From Paraferrimonas haliotis (GTDB lineage Bacteria > Pseudomonadota > Gammaproteobacteria > Enterobacterales > Shewanellaceae): a DNA stretch of 64,000 bases. The notes beneath the pieces were generated by a model, which did no database searches, was not told where the DNA came from, and was given only the letters and a program-made list of their open reading frames with translations. Made by a program: the position numbers and the translations under genes. Shown in pieces: positions 1 through 8,099 of this stretch; within the stretch, counting starts at the first letter, position 1, and each line of letters opens with the position of its first letter. The DNA lies in NCBI RefSeq assembly GCF_002282895.1, contig NZ_NRRB01000005.1:1-64000 (forward strand), written 5' to 3'.

Positions 1-76
1 GCTGAAGGCGCTCCCCTGCTAAGGGAGTATAGGGTTTGTAGCCCTATCGAGGGTTCGAATCCCTCCTTCACCGCCA
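1..76 (+). tRNA. tRNA-Ser(GCU), 5' end outside window
   Basis: This is the 3' portion of a serine tRNA. The anticodon stem CTCCC/GGGAG (11-15, 23-27) encloses the loop CTGCTAA with anticodon GCT at 18-20. A long variable arm (AGGGTTTGTAGCCCT, about 31-45), typical of class II tRNAs, follows, then the T arm GAGGGTTCGAATCCCTC, the acceptor strand CTTCACC, the discriminator G and an encoded CCA (74-76). The acceptor 5' strand and most of the D arm lie before position 1. The last 18 bases are copied twice more downstream (219 and 379) in the tandem array. Confidence 0.95.
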
Positions 77-83
77 TACAAAT

Positions 84-109
84 AAACCGTCCGTTAGGGC
101 GGTTTTTTT
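84..109 (+). terminator. Rho-independent terminator of tRNA-Ser, repeated in each unit
   Basis: Stem AAACCGTCC/GGGCGGTTT (one G-U pair) with loop GTTA, followed by a T run to 109. Identical copies lie at 244-269 and 404-429 because the hairpin is part of the 160-bp unit. Confidence 0.85.
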
Positions 110-123
110 GTATCGGTGATGGG

Positions 124-279
124 ATGAGAGCCCGAGAAGAGGGTCGACAAAAGGGCAGGAAAGCCCTTTTGAATCGCCGCAGGCGCCCGCAGGGGCAGCG
201 ACAGGACGTCGCTGAATCATCCCTCCTTCACCGCCATACAAATAAACCGTCCGTTAGGGCGGTTTTTTTGTATCGGTGA
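124..279 (+). CDS. Arg-rich 51-aa ORF in repeat unit 1 (Tpr-like candidate)
   Basis: An ATG at 124 opens 51 codons ending at TGA 277-279. The product has 12 Arg and 3 Lys, including an RRRR block at residues 18-21, so it is strongly basic and protamine-like. The frame runs through the second copy of the tRNA 3' end and the second terminator. Upstream GGTGATGGG is only a weak ribosome-binding site. The E. coli tyrT repeats also encode an Arg-rich peptide (Tpr), which is the reason to take this frame seriously. It may still be a by-product of GC-rich structured RNA; translation is unproven. Confidence 0.4.
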   Translation: MRAREEGRQKGRKALLNRRRRPQGQRQDVAESSLLHRHTNKPSVRAVFLYR

Positions 280-283
280 TGGG

Positions 284-439
284 ATGAGAGCCCGAGAAGA
301 GGGTCGACAAAAGGGCAGGAAAGCCCTTTTGAATCGCCGCAGGCGCCCGCAGGGGCAGCGACAGGACGTCGCTGAATCATCCCTCCTTCACCGCCATACA
401 AATAAACCGTCCGTTAGGGCGGTTTTTTTGTATCGGTGA
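284..439 (+). CDS. Arg-rich 51-aa ORF, second copy
   Basis: This is the same frame as the ORF at 124-279, shifted by exactly 160 bp, from ATG 284 to TGA 437-439. A third start at 444 is cut to 15 codons, because the array ends and a TAG falls at 489-491. The same doubts about translation apply. Confidence 0.35.
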   Translation: MRAREEGRQKGRKALLNRRRRPQGQRQDVAESSLLHRHTNKPSVRAVFLYR

Positions 440-468
440 TGGGATGAGAGCCCGAGAAGAGGGTCGAC

Positions 469-489
469 AAAAGGGCAGGAAAGCCCTTT
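469..489 (-). terminator. Hairpin terminator for the minus-strand lipoprotein gene
   Basis: The third copy of the AAAGGGC/GCCCTTT hairpin lies immediately downstream of the minus-strand gene ending at 492. Read on the minus strand, the stem is followed by TTTTG. It probably ends that transcript, although on the plus strand it is just part of the repeat unit. Confidence 0.5.
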
Positions 490-491
490 AG

Positions 492-1973
492 TTAAAATCG
501 ATAATTAAGTGACGAGATAAATTGTTGTTTATCACTGCTCTTATAGCCGATTTCAGCGGATATCGACCACACTTTGTTGAAGTTATAATTCGCCCCTACT
601 AGCATCATCCACTTATCGATATTTTCTTGTCGTATTTTATAGTCGATGTACTCGTTAGGCTCACCAACGGGTAAATAGTGTTTACCGATTAAAGTTAAGT
701 CGCTGTCTAAGTAGCTGGCGCCAATATAGCCATCGATGCTGTGGCCGCGACTCCAGCTAAATTGCTTGCCAATACGAGCGGACGCATTTAAGACCAATTC
801 TTGGGCATTAGCTTTGTCCATTTCTATGTAACTGAAAGATACTGGGACGGCGATAAAGAAGTCATTCCAACCTGCGGCTAATACGGTACCTAATGTGTAG
901 TTATAACCATCAAGATCAACGTCAAGTGGTACATGAACCGATCCGTCTTTCAAAAAATCGTAAAGTTTTTGGCAAAGCGGTTGTGGTGGGAAGGGTTTGC
1001 ACTCGAGTCCAATTTGATCAATTAAGTCATTACCATCGAGCTCAAATTCAATGTGAGCCGTACCTGATACTTTACCTACGCTGGCAAAAAGATTCATGAA
1101 CGGAAATAGCCAGGCATCGACTTTTAGTTGCGGTGACCTCGAGTGGGACGAATTATTATCAAAGGTAACAAACATCATTGGAATGCGCCCACGGTCCCAA
1201 AAACTAAAGCCGGCTTCTAACTCGGTTATGGTCATCGTTTGTTTGGTCTCTGCATAGATCAAGCTAACGCCATAAGGGTTTGGCAGGTCATAGCCCTTAT
1301 CAACAACATCTTGGGCGAAAAATGGCAATGCTCGGTGCCATTGCAGCGCTTCTCGCTCATTATCTTTGTTGACTTTATTGGCAACCCTCGCTTCCCCGAC
1401 GGCGGTTTGTGTTAATTCTTTATTTATCGATAACGTTCGAAATTGATAGGTGCCAACGACCGCTTGGTCATCAACGTGATAAACATAGGTTTTATAAGGC
1501 CAGTCTCCGGTAATCTGGTAACTGCCCTCGCCAACTTCATCGTTATCTAGGCCATGGGTTTCGTTGGTAAAGCCTGCCTTATAGCCACCGTCAAGAAATT
1601 CCTGCAATTCCTGCTCGTTAGCAAACAATGTCAAGGCTTGGTAGTGGCCATAAGCAAGCCCAGCGCCTAAATCAAAGCGGTTAATGTTTACGTAGGTTGT
1701 GGTGTGGGTTTGATTATTATAGATAACGCCTATGCCTTTTCCTGCGCCAACGATTGGGGCTTTAAAGCGTGACATAAAGGTCGCTAAATAAGCGTAGGAT
1801 TGAGCGGTTTGCTGTTGGATGTCGGGAACGTGTTGGGATAGGGATTGCTTGAGCTGGGTTACGTCGGCTGTGATATTTTGCCGAGCTTGGCTAGCCTCCT
1901 GTGGGGATAAGGTGCTGCTGCAACCGCTTACCATCATCGCGCTGATTACTATCCATATAAACCAAGTGCGCAT
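492..1973 (-). CDS. Putative outer-membrane lipoprotein with barrel-like C-terminus
   Basis: The 493-aa product starts with a lipoprotein signal: a short positive end, a hydrophobic stretch and the lipobox VSGC with Cys18. The next 40 residues are Gln-rich and helical. The C-terminal third alternates polar and aromatic residues and ends SSLNYRF with a terminal Phe, the usual beta-signal of barrel proteins. The ATG has GAGGAA just upstream. I do not recognise the family; a cell-surface or porin-like role is only inferred. The gene is alone between the tRNA repeats and the yiaVW-like pair. Confidence 0.7.
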   Translation of the reverse strand: MRTWFIWIVISAMMVSGCSSTLSPQEASQARQNITADVTQLKQSLSQHVPDIQQQTAQSYAYLATFMSRFKAPIVGAGKGIGVIYNNQTHTTTYVNINRFDLGAGLAYGHYQALTLFANEQELQEFLDGGYKAGFTNETHGLDNDEVGEGSYQITGDWPYKTYVYHVDDQAVVGTYQFRTLSINKELTQTAVGEARVANKVNKDNEREALQWHRALPFFAQDVVDKGYDLPNPYGVSLIYAETKQTMTITELEAGFSFWDRGRIPMMFVTFDNNSSHSRSPQLKVDAWLFPFMNLFASVGKVSGTAHIEFELDGNDLIDQIGLECKPFPPQPLCQKLYDFLKDGSVHVPLDVDLDGYNYTLGTVLAAGWNDFFIAVPVSFSYIEMDKANAQELVLNASARIGKQFSWSRGHSIDGYIGASYLDSDLTLIGKHYLPVGEPNEYIDYKIRQENIDKWMMLVGANYNFNKVWSISAEIGYKSSDKQQFISSLNYRF

Positions 1974-2060
1974 AATTCCTCAATGCATCTCTATTGCTGC
2001 CTGTTTTACCCATGATGTTAATCAAAAGTTAGTTTCGCTGCAATGACAAAGAGGGGAAGA

Positions 2061-2081
2061 TTGGCGCTGAAGCAGCGCCAA
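2061..2081 (-). terminator. Hairpin after the yiaV-like gene
   Basis: Perfect stem TTGGCGCT/AGCGCCAA with a 5-base loop, 12 bp downstream of the minus-strand gene ending at 2094. The U tract on the minus strand is poor, so it may be only a weak terminator. Confidence 0.4.
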
Positions 2082-2093
2082 TGTATTGATGGA

Positions 2094-3125
2094 TTACAGA
2101 GCGTTGAGATAAGATTTAGCCGATGCCAGTCGAACCGTTGCTGCACCAATGATGTCGAGAAAACCCAAAGCGCTGTATGGTTTATCTGCGCTTATCCATG
2201 CGGAACCGGTTGCTCCGATTGGCAGCATGGCCATGGTCTGTTCGTCCAGTTCAAGGATAACTGTGCGTCCTAAACTTGGAGCACCTCGCTGAACGTGAGT
2301 CGAAACCGCTTGCTCTGTTGGGATTATGCTTCCTTGAGACTCACCGGTGGCATCGACAATAGAATGCACACGAGCTCTAAACACTTCACCAGGATACGCG
2401 TCTAGATAGAATTCCGAAAATTGCCCTTTATTGAGATTGCGGTATGCCTGATCGGGCATGCGCACTTCAACAAACTTAGCGTCGGTTTTCCAAAGGTGCA
2501 GTGAGCCTACTCTGGAACCATCAGCTATATAGATATGGGTTACCATGCCGTCGAAGGGCGCGGTTACGGTTAATCTATCCAATTCGAATTGCTGAGTTTG
2601 CTCTTTCGCCAAGAGACCATCGTATTTCGCTTTAAGTACTTCCAACTCAGCTTTAAAGATCTCAACGTCGTCTTGAGAGGCTTCGAGGTCTTGGATGCTG
2701 ACGTGATCATCTAAGTTGGCGTTGCGTTTGTAATCACGCTTAGCTTGCGCAATTTCAACCTTTTTGGCTTCTATGCTTTTTTGAACTTCATTTTGAGCGG
2801 CTTTTATTTCAGCAATAGCACCGCTCACCTGGTCGTCTTTTAGGGTATAAAGCACATCTCCTTTCTTAACGACTTGGTTATGATCAACATACACGGTGTC
2901 GATGTGTTGACCAAAGGTCGGAGATAACACAGCATGGGGCGCTTTAACCGTGGTCGAGCCGGTGAGGTCAACCGGAGAATACAGACGATGCGCTGCAAAT
3001 AACGAATACGCCAAAAATATCCCAATGCCCACCGTGGTGACATAGTTTTTTGGTGTCTTGGCTAACACACCAAAACGAAACAGTAACCAGCAAATAAGCA
3101 CATAGGGCAGCATTATCTCTTTCAT
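2094..3125 (-). CDS. yiaV: HlyD-family membrane fusion protein (YiaV/YibH-like)
   Basis: This 343-aa protein has two hydrophobic N-terminal segments (about 5-20 and 28-45). A lipoyl-like half with VYVDHNQVVKKGDVLY, a long coiled coil rich in Glu/Lys/Gln (about 100-180) and a second lipoyl half with LTVTAPFDGMVTHIYIADGS follow. This is the order of periplasmic adaptor proteins that link an inner-membrane exporter to an outer-membrane channel. Its start overlaps the stop of the upstream DUF3302 gene as ATGA. E. coli pairs the same two families as yiaW-yiaV and yibI-yibH. No pump subunit is adjacent, so the substrate is unknown. Confidence 0.85.
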   Translation of the reverse strand: MKEIMLPYVLICWLLFRFGVLAKTPKNYVTTVGIGIFLAYSLFAAHRLYSPVDLTGSTTVKAPHAVLSPTFGQHIDTVYVDHNQVVKKGDVLYTLKDDQVSGAIAEIKAAQNEVQKSIEAKKVEIAQAKRDYKRNANLDDHVSIQDLEASQDDVEIFKAELEVLKAKYDGLLAKEQTQQFELDRLTVTAPFDGMVTHIYIADGSRVGSLHLWKTDAKFVEVRMPDQAYRNLNKGQFSEFYLDAYPGEVFRARVHSIVDATGESQGSIIPTEQAVSTHVQRGAPSLGRTVILELDEQTMAMLPIGATGSAWISADKPYSALGFLDIIGAATVRLASAKSYLNAL

Positions 3126-3433
3126 GCTTGCGCTCCTTTAATCCATTGTTGAATTTTGTCCCAGTCGGTCACTATGATGAGCACCGCGATAATCCATAAG
3201 GGTTTAACAAAAAGCCCCATGATACAGAGCCAAAAAACTAAGCTTGCCTGGCTCATGCCGCGCTCTTTAGCCAGCTTCTTAGGAATACTGTGCACCTGCC
3301 ATAACTTAGCAATGCACCATATAACGATGCCGAGTGTGACTAGGATGACGAACCACATAAAACCGACGGAATCCAATAGCGGATACACCGAAGGTAATTG
3401 TTCAAACTCTAATGACGAAGGATGAATTTTCAT
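3122..3433 (-). CDS. yiaW: DUF3302 inner-membrane protein (YiaW/YibI-like)
   Basis: The 103-aa protein has two strong membrane spans, around residues 22-44 and 66-88, joined by a basic loop (IPKKLAKERGMSQ). Size, topology and coupling to an HlyD-like gene match the DUF3302 proteins YiaW and YibI of E. coli. Its stop overlaps the next start by 4 bp, implying translational coupling. The two genes are transcribed away from a LysR gene, which is a plausible regulator. Biochemical function is not known. Confidence 0.8.
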   Translation of the reverse strand: MKIHPSSLEFEQLPSVYPLLDSVGFMWFVILVTLGIVIWCIAKLWQVHSIPKKLAKERGMSQASLVFWLCIMGLFVKPLWIIAVLIIVTDWDKIQQWIKGAQA

Positions 3434-3601
3434 GATGCTTAATACCGTCCTTTCGAAACGTGAAGGTTTAATTACCTACAACAGGTAACTTGTTGCCGCT
3501 GATAATACGGCAGCTATTGATATTAGTTAAATGAAGTTAGTAGATATTAGAAATTAATTTTATTAATATCATGATGAGTTAACTGAATAGATGAGCGACT
3601 C

Positions 3602-4540
3602 ATGGCCCACCCAAATTTCGATTACAATTTATTGAAAGTACTCAGAGTGCTCATTGAAACCAAGAACACTCGCGCTGCGGCGGAGTTGCTGCATATCAGT
3701 CAGTCCGCAGTCAGTCATTCGTTAAAGCGTTTACGGGATGCGTTCGATGATCCCTTGTTTACTCGCCAACGTCATGGACTGATCCCTACCCAACGTTGCC
3801 TTGAAATATCACAGCAGCTGCCGCAACTTAAGTTGGTTCTCGATGGCTTGTTTAATCAACACGATAGATTTGATCCCAGAACCCTCACCACAGAAGTTAA
3901 AATCGGAATTACGTCGGCCTTATCACATGCCGTGGGTACCCCCTTGTTTAACCGCTTATTGATGCAGGCACCTAATGCCAGTTTTGAGCTAATGGATTGG
4001 AGTTGGCAGACAGAAAAAGCTTTGCTGACGGGTGAGTTACACGCGGCCATTGGCTTTGGGCCGTTAATGCTATCTAAGAGCGTGCGCCAGCACCAATTGC
4101 CTGAAAAGCCTTATTTAATCTGTGTAAGAGACAACCACCCTTTATTAGCGAAAGAGCAGGTTACCTTAAGGGACATCGCTCAATATCCATTGATTGGATT
4201 GCGCAGTCCAGATTGGCGCGCGAGTTTTCAAACGGCTGAAGATTTAATACTTCGTGAAGGGCTTGAACCGCAAGTGCTACTTAAATCAGACAGTATGTTG
4301 ACCTGCTTTAGTGCATTGCGACAGTCCGATGGCTTTTTCCCCATCGTTTCTTTGAGCACACTACCGGATGGCATAAAAACCATAAACCTCAGCCCCGGTA
4401 TGCCCTCAGATAACAAGCTTTTGTACTTGTTTTATTCCAACGAACTAACCGGAAGTGAGTACCACCAATGGCTTTTGTTTGAAATCATTGAATTTTTCAA
4501 CGAAGACGAGGCGAACATTAAAATTGGTAATACCAATTGA
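3602..4540 (+). CDS. LysR-family transcriptional regulator
   Basis: The 312-aa protein begins with a winged helix-turn-helix (about 8-65) containing AAELLHISQSAVSHSLKRL and the LFTRQRHGLIPT wing typical of the NodD/LeuO-like branch of LysR regulators. A periplasmic-binding-protein-like effector domain follows from about residue 90. It is divergent from the yiaWV-like pair across a 168-bp intergenic region, the classic arrangement for a LysR regulator and its target. It also lies 90 bp upstream of oadG on the same strand. The effector is unknown. Confidence 0.9.
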   Translation: MAHPNFDYNLLKVLRVLIETKNTRAAAELLHISQSAVSHSLKRLRDAFDDPLFTRQRHGLIPTQRCLEISQQLPQLKLVLDGLFNQHDRFDPRTLTTEVKIGITSALSHAVGTPLFNRLLMQAPNASFELMDWSWQTEKALLTGELHAAIGFGPLMLSKSVRQHQLPEKPYLICVRDNHPLLAKEQVTLRDIAQYPLIGLRSPDWRASFQTAEDLILREGLEPQVLLKSDSMLTCFSALRQSDGFFPIVSLSTLPDGIKTINLSPGMPSDNKLLYLFYSNELTGSEYHQWLLFEIIEFFNEDEANIKIGNTN

Positions 4541-4630
4541 CAAATTCTTGGCATTTGTTTGCATCTTTGTTAACTTGTTGGCTAAAAATTGGGCGAGAAC
4601 TCGACTAACAAGCCCCCACAAGGAGTTATT

Positions 4631-4870
4631 GTGAATGACATCTCAGAGCTATTAGCACAAGCGGGATCCTTGATGCTTTTAGGAATGGGCCTAGTGTTCA
4701 TCTTTCTAAGCCTATTAATTGGCACGATAACGGTCATCGCTTGGAAGTTTGCACCGCAAAAACAACCCACTATTGAATCATCAGTATGCGTAAACCGTGA
4801 ATTACAGCCTGGCGCTGATACCGTTGCGGCTATTACTGTTGCCATCGCGCATTACCGAAATCGCACTTAA
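4631..4870 (+). CDS. oadG: Oxaloacetate decarboxylase gamma subunit
   Basis: A 79-aa membrane protein with one span (LMLLGMGLVFIFLSLLIGTI) and a polar tail, as in OadG, which holds the alpha subunit to the membrane beta subunit. I place the start at GTG 4631, five bases after AGGAG at 4621-4625; this gives VNDISELL, matching the family N-terminus. A longer frame from TTG 4589 would put that ribosome-binding site inside the gene. It is the first gene of oadGAB, 44 bp before oadA. Confidence 0.9.
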   Translation: MNDISELLAQAGSLMLLGMGLVFIFLSLLIGTITVIAWKFAPQKQPTIESSVCVNRELQPGADTVAAITVAIAHYRNRT

Positions 4871-4914
4871 CCCAATCGCTTTTAAGAAAAACAAGAACAA
4901 TGGAGTTGTTGTAA

Positions 4915-6720
4915 ATGAATAAGCCATTAGCATTAACTGAGCTGGCCTTGCGCGACGCGCATCAGTCTTTACTCGCTACTCGATTACGAATCGAAGACAT
5001 GTTACCCATTGCACCTACCATCGATAAAGTGGGATTTTGGTCTGCTGAGAGCTGGGGTGGCGCTACGTTTGACGCCTGTATTCGCTATTTAGGAGAAGAT
5101 CCCTGGGAGCGCATTCGTGAACTGAAAAAAGCCATGCCTAACACGCCTCAACAAATGTTATTAAGAGGCCAGAATTTATTGGGTTATCGTCACTATGCTG
5201 ATGACTTGGTTCATAAATTTGTCGAGCGAGCGTTTGACAATGGCGTTGAGGTATTTCGAGTCTTTGATGCCATGAATGACGTTCGCAATCTGCAACAGGC
5301 GCTTGCAGCGGTTAAAGAGGTTGGTGGTCATGCACAAGGCACCATTTCCTACACCACATCACCGGTTCACAATTTAGACGCTTGGCTAGACATGGGCAAG
5401 CGCTTGCAAGACTTAGGTTGTGACTCTATTTGTATTAAAGACATGGCAGGCCTATTAAAGCCGTTTGACGCGTATGAACTCATCAGCCAGTTAAAAGCGC
5501 AAACGGGATTAACTTTGGCGCTGCACTGCCACGCTACCACAGGCTTAAGCGGTCCTACCTATCAAAAAGCGATTGAGGCGGGTGTCGATGTCTTGGACGG
5601 GGCCATCAGCTCAATGAGTCAAACCTATGGTCACTCCGCCACTGAAACCATGGTCGCGATTGTGGAAGGTACCGAGCGAGATACTGGCTACGACATGGCC
5701 TTGTTGGAAGAAATTGCCGCCTATTTTCGCAAAGTTCGACAAAAATACGCCCAATTTGAAGGTGGGTTGAAGGGGATCGACGCACGAATATTAACCGCTC
5801 AGGTACCCGGTGGAATGCTCACCAATATGGAAAATCAACTGCGAGAGCAAGGGGCAGCCGACAAACTGGACGCCGTGTTGGCTGAAATACCCAGTGTGCG
5901 AAAGGATTTGGGCTATATCCCATTGGTGACACCGACTTCTCAGATTGTGGGCACTCAAGCGGTGTTAAACGTATTAACGGGTGAACGTTATAAGTCGGTC
6001 ACCAAAGAAACGGAAGGTGTATTAAAAGGTGAGTATGGCGCTACCCCAGCGCCGGTAGATGCCGCTTTGCAACAGCGAGTTCTAAAAGGTGAACAAGCCA
6101 TTAGCTATCGACCTGCTGACCGATTATCGCCGGAATTTGAATCGTTAACCGCCGAGCTCACTGAAAAAGCAAGCGCTCAAGGCATACGACTATCGGATAA
6201 TCCAGAAGACGATACTTTGACCTACGCACTGTTTCCACAAATCGGGTTAAAGTTCTTAGCCAATCGCGATAATCCAGAGGCGTTCGAGCCCGCTCCGGTC
6301 AACAGCACACCAGCTTCCAATGTCAATCAAGCGGCCACAACACAAGGCCCTGAAACCTATGATGTGGTGGTTAATGGTCAAACATATTCGGTGAGTGTTG
6401 GACCCGAGGGAAGCTTAGCGGACATTCAACCCATAGTGGCACCGACTGTGAATGCGCCTGTAGCAACCGCCCCTGCACAAACCGCGACTCCGGCCGCTGC
6501 TCAAAATGCGACCACCATGGCCGCGCCTTTGGCAGGAAACATTTTTAAGGTGTTGGTTAAGGCTGGACAACAGGTCGAGCAGGGTGATTTGGTCATCATT
6601 ATGGAAGCCATGAAAATGGAGACTGAGATTCGCGCTGAGCGTTCTGGAGAGGTGGCTCAAGTCATCACTAAAGAAGGTGATGCGGTTAAAGTGGGCGATG
6701 CCCTGTTAAACATTGGATAG
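4915..6720 (+). CDS. oadA: Oxaloacetate decarboxylase alpha subunit (biotin carboxyltransferase)
   Basis: This 601-aa protein catalyses carboxyl transfer from oxaloacetate to biotin. The N-terminal TIM-barrel shows [12 protein letters not shown], the Lys-bearing motif [11 protein letters not shown] and the metal-binding HCHATTGL. A conserved helical middle domain follows. After an Ala/Pro/Thr-rich flexible linker (about 475-530) comes a biotinyl domain with EAMKMET and the biotin Lys at 567. Length matches the family (about 590-600 aa). The product works with OadB, which decarboxylates carboxybiotin and exports Na+. The stop abuts the oadB start region. Confidence 0.97.
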   Translation: MNKPLALTELALRDAHQSLLATRLRIEDMLPIAPTIDKVGFWSAESWGGATFDACIRYLGEDPWERIRELKKAMPNTPQQMLLRGQNLLGYRHYADDLVHKFVERAFDNGVEVFRVFDAMNDVRNLQQALAAVKEVGGHAQGTISYTTSPVHNLDAWLDMGKRLQDLGCDSICIKDMAGLLKPFDAYELISQLKAQTGLTLALHCHATTGLSGPTYQKAIEAGVDVLDGAISSMSQTYGHSATETMVAIVEGTERDTGYDMALLEEIAAYFRKVRQKYAQFEGGLKGIDARILTAQVPGGMLTNMENQLREQGAADKLDAVLAEIPSVRKDLGYIPLVTPTSQIVGTQAVLNVLTGERYKSVTKETEGVLKGEYGATPAPVDAALQQRVLKGEQAISYRPADRLSPEFESLTAELTEKASAQGIRLSDNPEDDTLTYALFPQIGLKFLANRDNPEAFEPAPVNSTPASNVNQAATTQGPETYDVVVNGQTYSVSVGPEGSLADIQPIVAPTVNAPVATAPAQTATPAAAQNATTMAAPLAGNIFKVLVKAGQQVEQGDLVIIMEAMKMETEIRAERSGEVAQVITKEGDAVKVGDALLNIG

Positions 6721-6729
6721 GTGACAGGC

Positions 6730-7860
6730 ATGGAAGGATTAGCGGCTTTTTGGGCCGAAACGGGTATTGCGCATTTTGAGCTAGGGCAAATTTTCATGAT
6801 AGCCATTGGCTGTGGTTTGCTTTTCTTAGCCATTGTTAAAGGCTTTGAACCCTTATTACTGTTGCCCATGGGCTTTGGTGCGATTTTAGCCAATATACCT
6901 AATGCCGGCTTTACCGATCCCGGAGGCGTGCTGTATTACATCTATCATGTGGGGGTTGAAACTGGGGTATTTCCGCTGCTGATATTTATGGGTGTTGGTG
7001 CCATGACCGACTTTGGTGCGCTCATTGCCAATCCAAGAATGTTGTTGTTAGGAGCGGCGGCTCAATTTGGTATCTTCGCGACCTTGCTTGGTGCCATTGG
7101 CTTGAACTTGGTTCCTGGTTTCGAGTTCAGTCTGCAAGATGCTGCAGCCATTGCCATCATTGGCGGTGCTGACGGCCCAACCGCCATCTTTTTGGCATCG
7201 CGGCTGAGTCCTGACTTACTTGGGGCCATAGCGGTTGCAGCATATAGCTACATGGCGTTGGTGCCCATCATACAACCCCCAATTATGAAGGCGCTTACCA
7301 ATGAAAAAGAACGCCAAATTAAAATGGAGCAACTGCGAGAAGTCTCGAAAACTGAAAAGATCTTGTTTCCGTTAGCCGTGTTGTTGGCCACCATTTTGTT
7401 TTTACCAGCAGCAACTCCATTGGTTGGCATGTTCTGTTTGGGTAACCTAATGCGAGAATCTGGTGTGGTGGAGCGCCTGTCGCAAACCGCTCAAAACGAA
7501 CTGATTAATATCGTTACCATCTTTTTAGGGCTTGGGGTAGGCTCTAAGCTGTCTGCCGATAAGTTTTTGAACATCGAAACCTTAGGTATTTTAGGTTTAG
7601 GTGCGGTTGCGTTCGCCATTGGTACCGCCTCTGGGGTATTGATGGCTAAGTTAATGAGCCGCTTAAGTGGCGGCAAAATTAATCCTTTATTAGGCGCAGC
7701 CGGGGTGTCGGCAGTGCCCATGGCGGCGCGAGTGGTTAATAAAGTTGGGCTGGAAGCCAATCCACAGAATTTCTTGTTGATGCACGCAATGGGACCCAAC
7801 GTCGCTGGTGTGTTAGGCTCTGCGGTAGCAGCGGGGATCTTACTTGCTGTTCTTGGGTAA
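6730..7860 (+). CDS. oadB: Oxaloacetate decarboxylase beta subunit, Na+ pump
   Basis: The integral membrane subunit couples decarboxylation of carboxybiotin on OadA to Na+ export. The product is almost entirely hydrophobic, with about nine to eleven spans, and carries the family signatures [10 protein letters not shown] and a C-terminal segment [15 protein letters not shown] prefer ATG 6730 (MEGLAAFW) because AGGTG at 6719-6723 is correctly spaced; GTG 6721, directly after the oadA stop, is the alternative. It is the last gene of oadGAB. Confidence 0.95.
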   Translation: MEGLAAFWAETGIAHFELGQIFMIAIGCGLLFLAIVKGFEPLLLLPMGFGAILANIPNAGFTDPGGVLYYIYHVGVETGVFPLLIFMGVGAMTDFGALIANPRMLLLGAAAQFGIFATLLGAIGLNLVPGFEFSLQDAAAIAIIGGADGPTAIFLASRLSPDLLGAIAVAAYSYMALVPIIQPPIMKALTNEKERQIKMEQLREVSKTEKILFPLAVLLATILFLPAATPLVGMFCLGNLMRESGVVERLSQTAQNELINIVTIFLGLGVGSKLSADKFLNIETLGILGLGAVAFAIGTASGVLMAKLMSRLSGGKINPLLGAAGVSAVPMAARVVNKVGLEANPQNFLLMHAMGPNVAGVLGSAVAAGILLAVLG

Positions 7861-7863
7861 ACG

Positions 7864-8031
7864 CTACTTCGTTAACCACAGCAGCAAGGTAAAGAAAGCG
7901 ACAAAGAAGGCCGTTGCAATGGCAATGTAACGGTACCCTTTTAACCCTTGCTTTAAGTTCCAACCGTTAGCCAAAAGATACAAGGTCCAAAGTAGGGCAA
8001 TGGCTAACGGAATTAAAAACAGTCTCGACAC
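7864..8031 (-). CDS. Small two-span membrane protein, unknown
   Basis: A 55-aa frame from GTG 8031 to TAG 7864, preceded by GAGGTG six bases upstream. The product starts MSRLFLIPLAIALLWTLYLL, has a short polar loop with NGWNLKQGLKGYR, and a second hydrophobic span ending LLLWLTK. It fills the gap between oadB and the symporter gene. The good ribosome-binding site and clean two-helix topology support a real gene. I do not recognise the family. Confidence 0.6.
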   Translation of the reverse strand: MSRLFLIPLAIALLWTLYLLANGWNLKQGLKGYRYIAIATAFFVAFFTLLLWLTK

Positions 8032-8049
8032 GTATCACCTCAAAAACTT

Positions 8050-8075
8050 AAAAGGCCCCTGCGTTGGGGCCTTTT
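8050..8075 (-). terminator. Rho-independent terminator of the symporter gene
   Basis: Perfect stem AAAAGGCCCC/GGGGCCTTTT with loop TGCGTT. On the minus strand it is followed by more T residues. It lies 25 bp past the minus-strand gene ending at 8100 and just before the small 55-aa gene. Confidence 0.85.
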
Positions 8076-8099
8076 CCAACCATTGTTTTAGCTTAACGA

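Larger units (their letters stand above)
59..489 (+). repeat. 2.7 tandem copies of a 160-bp unit seeded by the tRNA-Ser 3' end
   Basis: Copies begin at 59, 219 and 379 with an exact period of 160 bp and look identical by eye; the third stops at 489, just before the stop codon of the next gene. Every unit opens with the last 18 bp of tRNA-Ser including CCA. It then has a U-tailed terminator, a hairpin AAAAGGGC-AGGAAA-GCCCTTTT, a hairpin CAGCGAC-AGGAC-GTCGCTG and an Arg-rich reading frame. The layout matches the known E. coli tyrT locus, where repeats of about 178 bp start with the last 19 bp of tRNA-Tyr and give rtT RNA and the basic peptide Tpr. No integrase is nearby, so these are not ordinary att duplications. 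Confidence 0.95.

Noticed and set aside
59-489. CRISPR array or phage attachment duplication at the tRNA
   Set aside because: The units are contiguous 160-bp copies without variable spacers, there are no cas genes, and no integrase or phage gene lies nearby.
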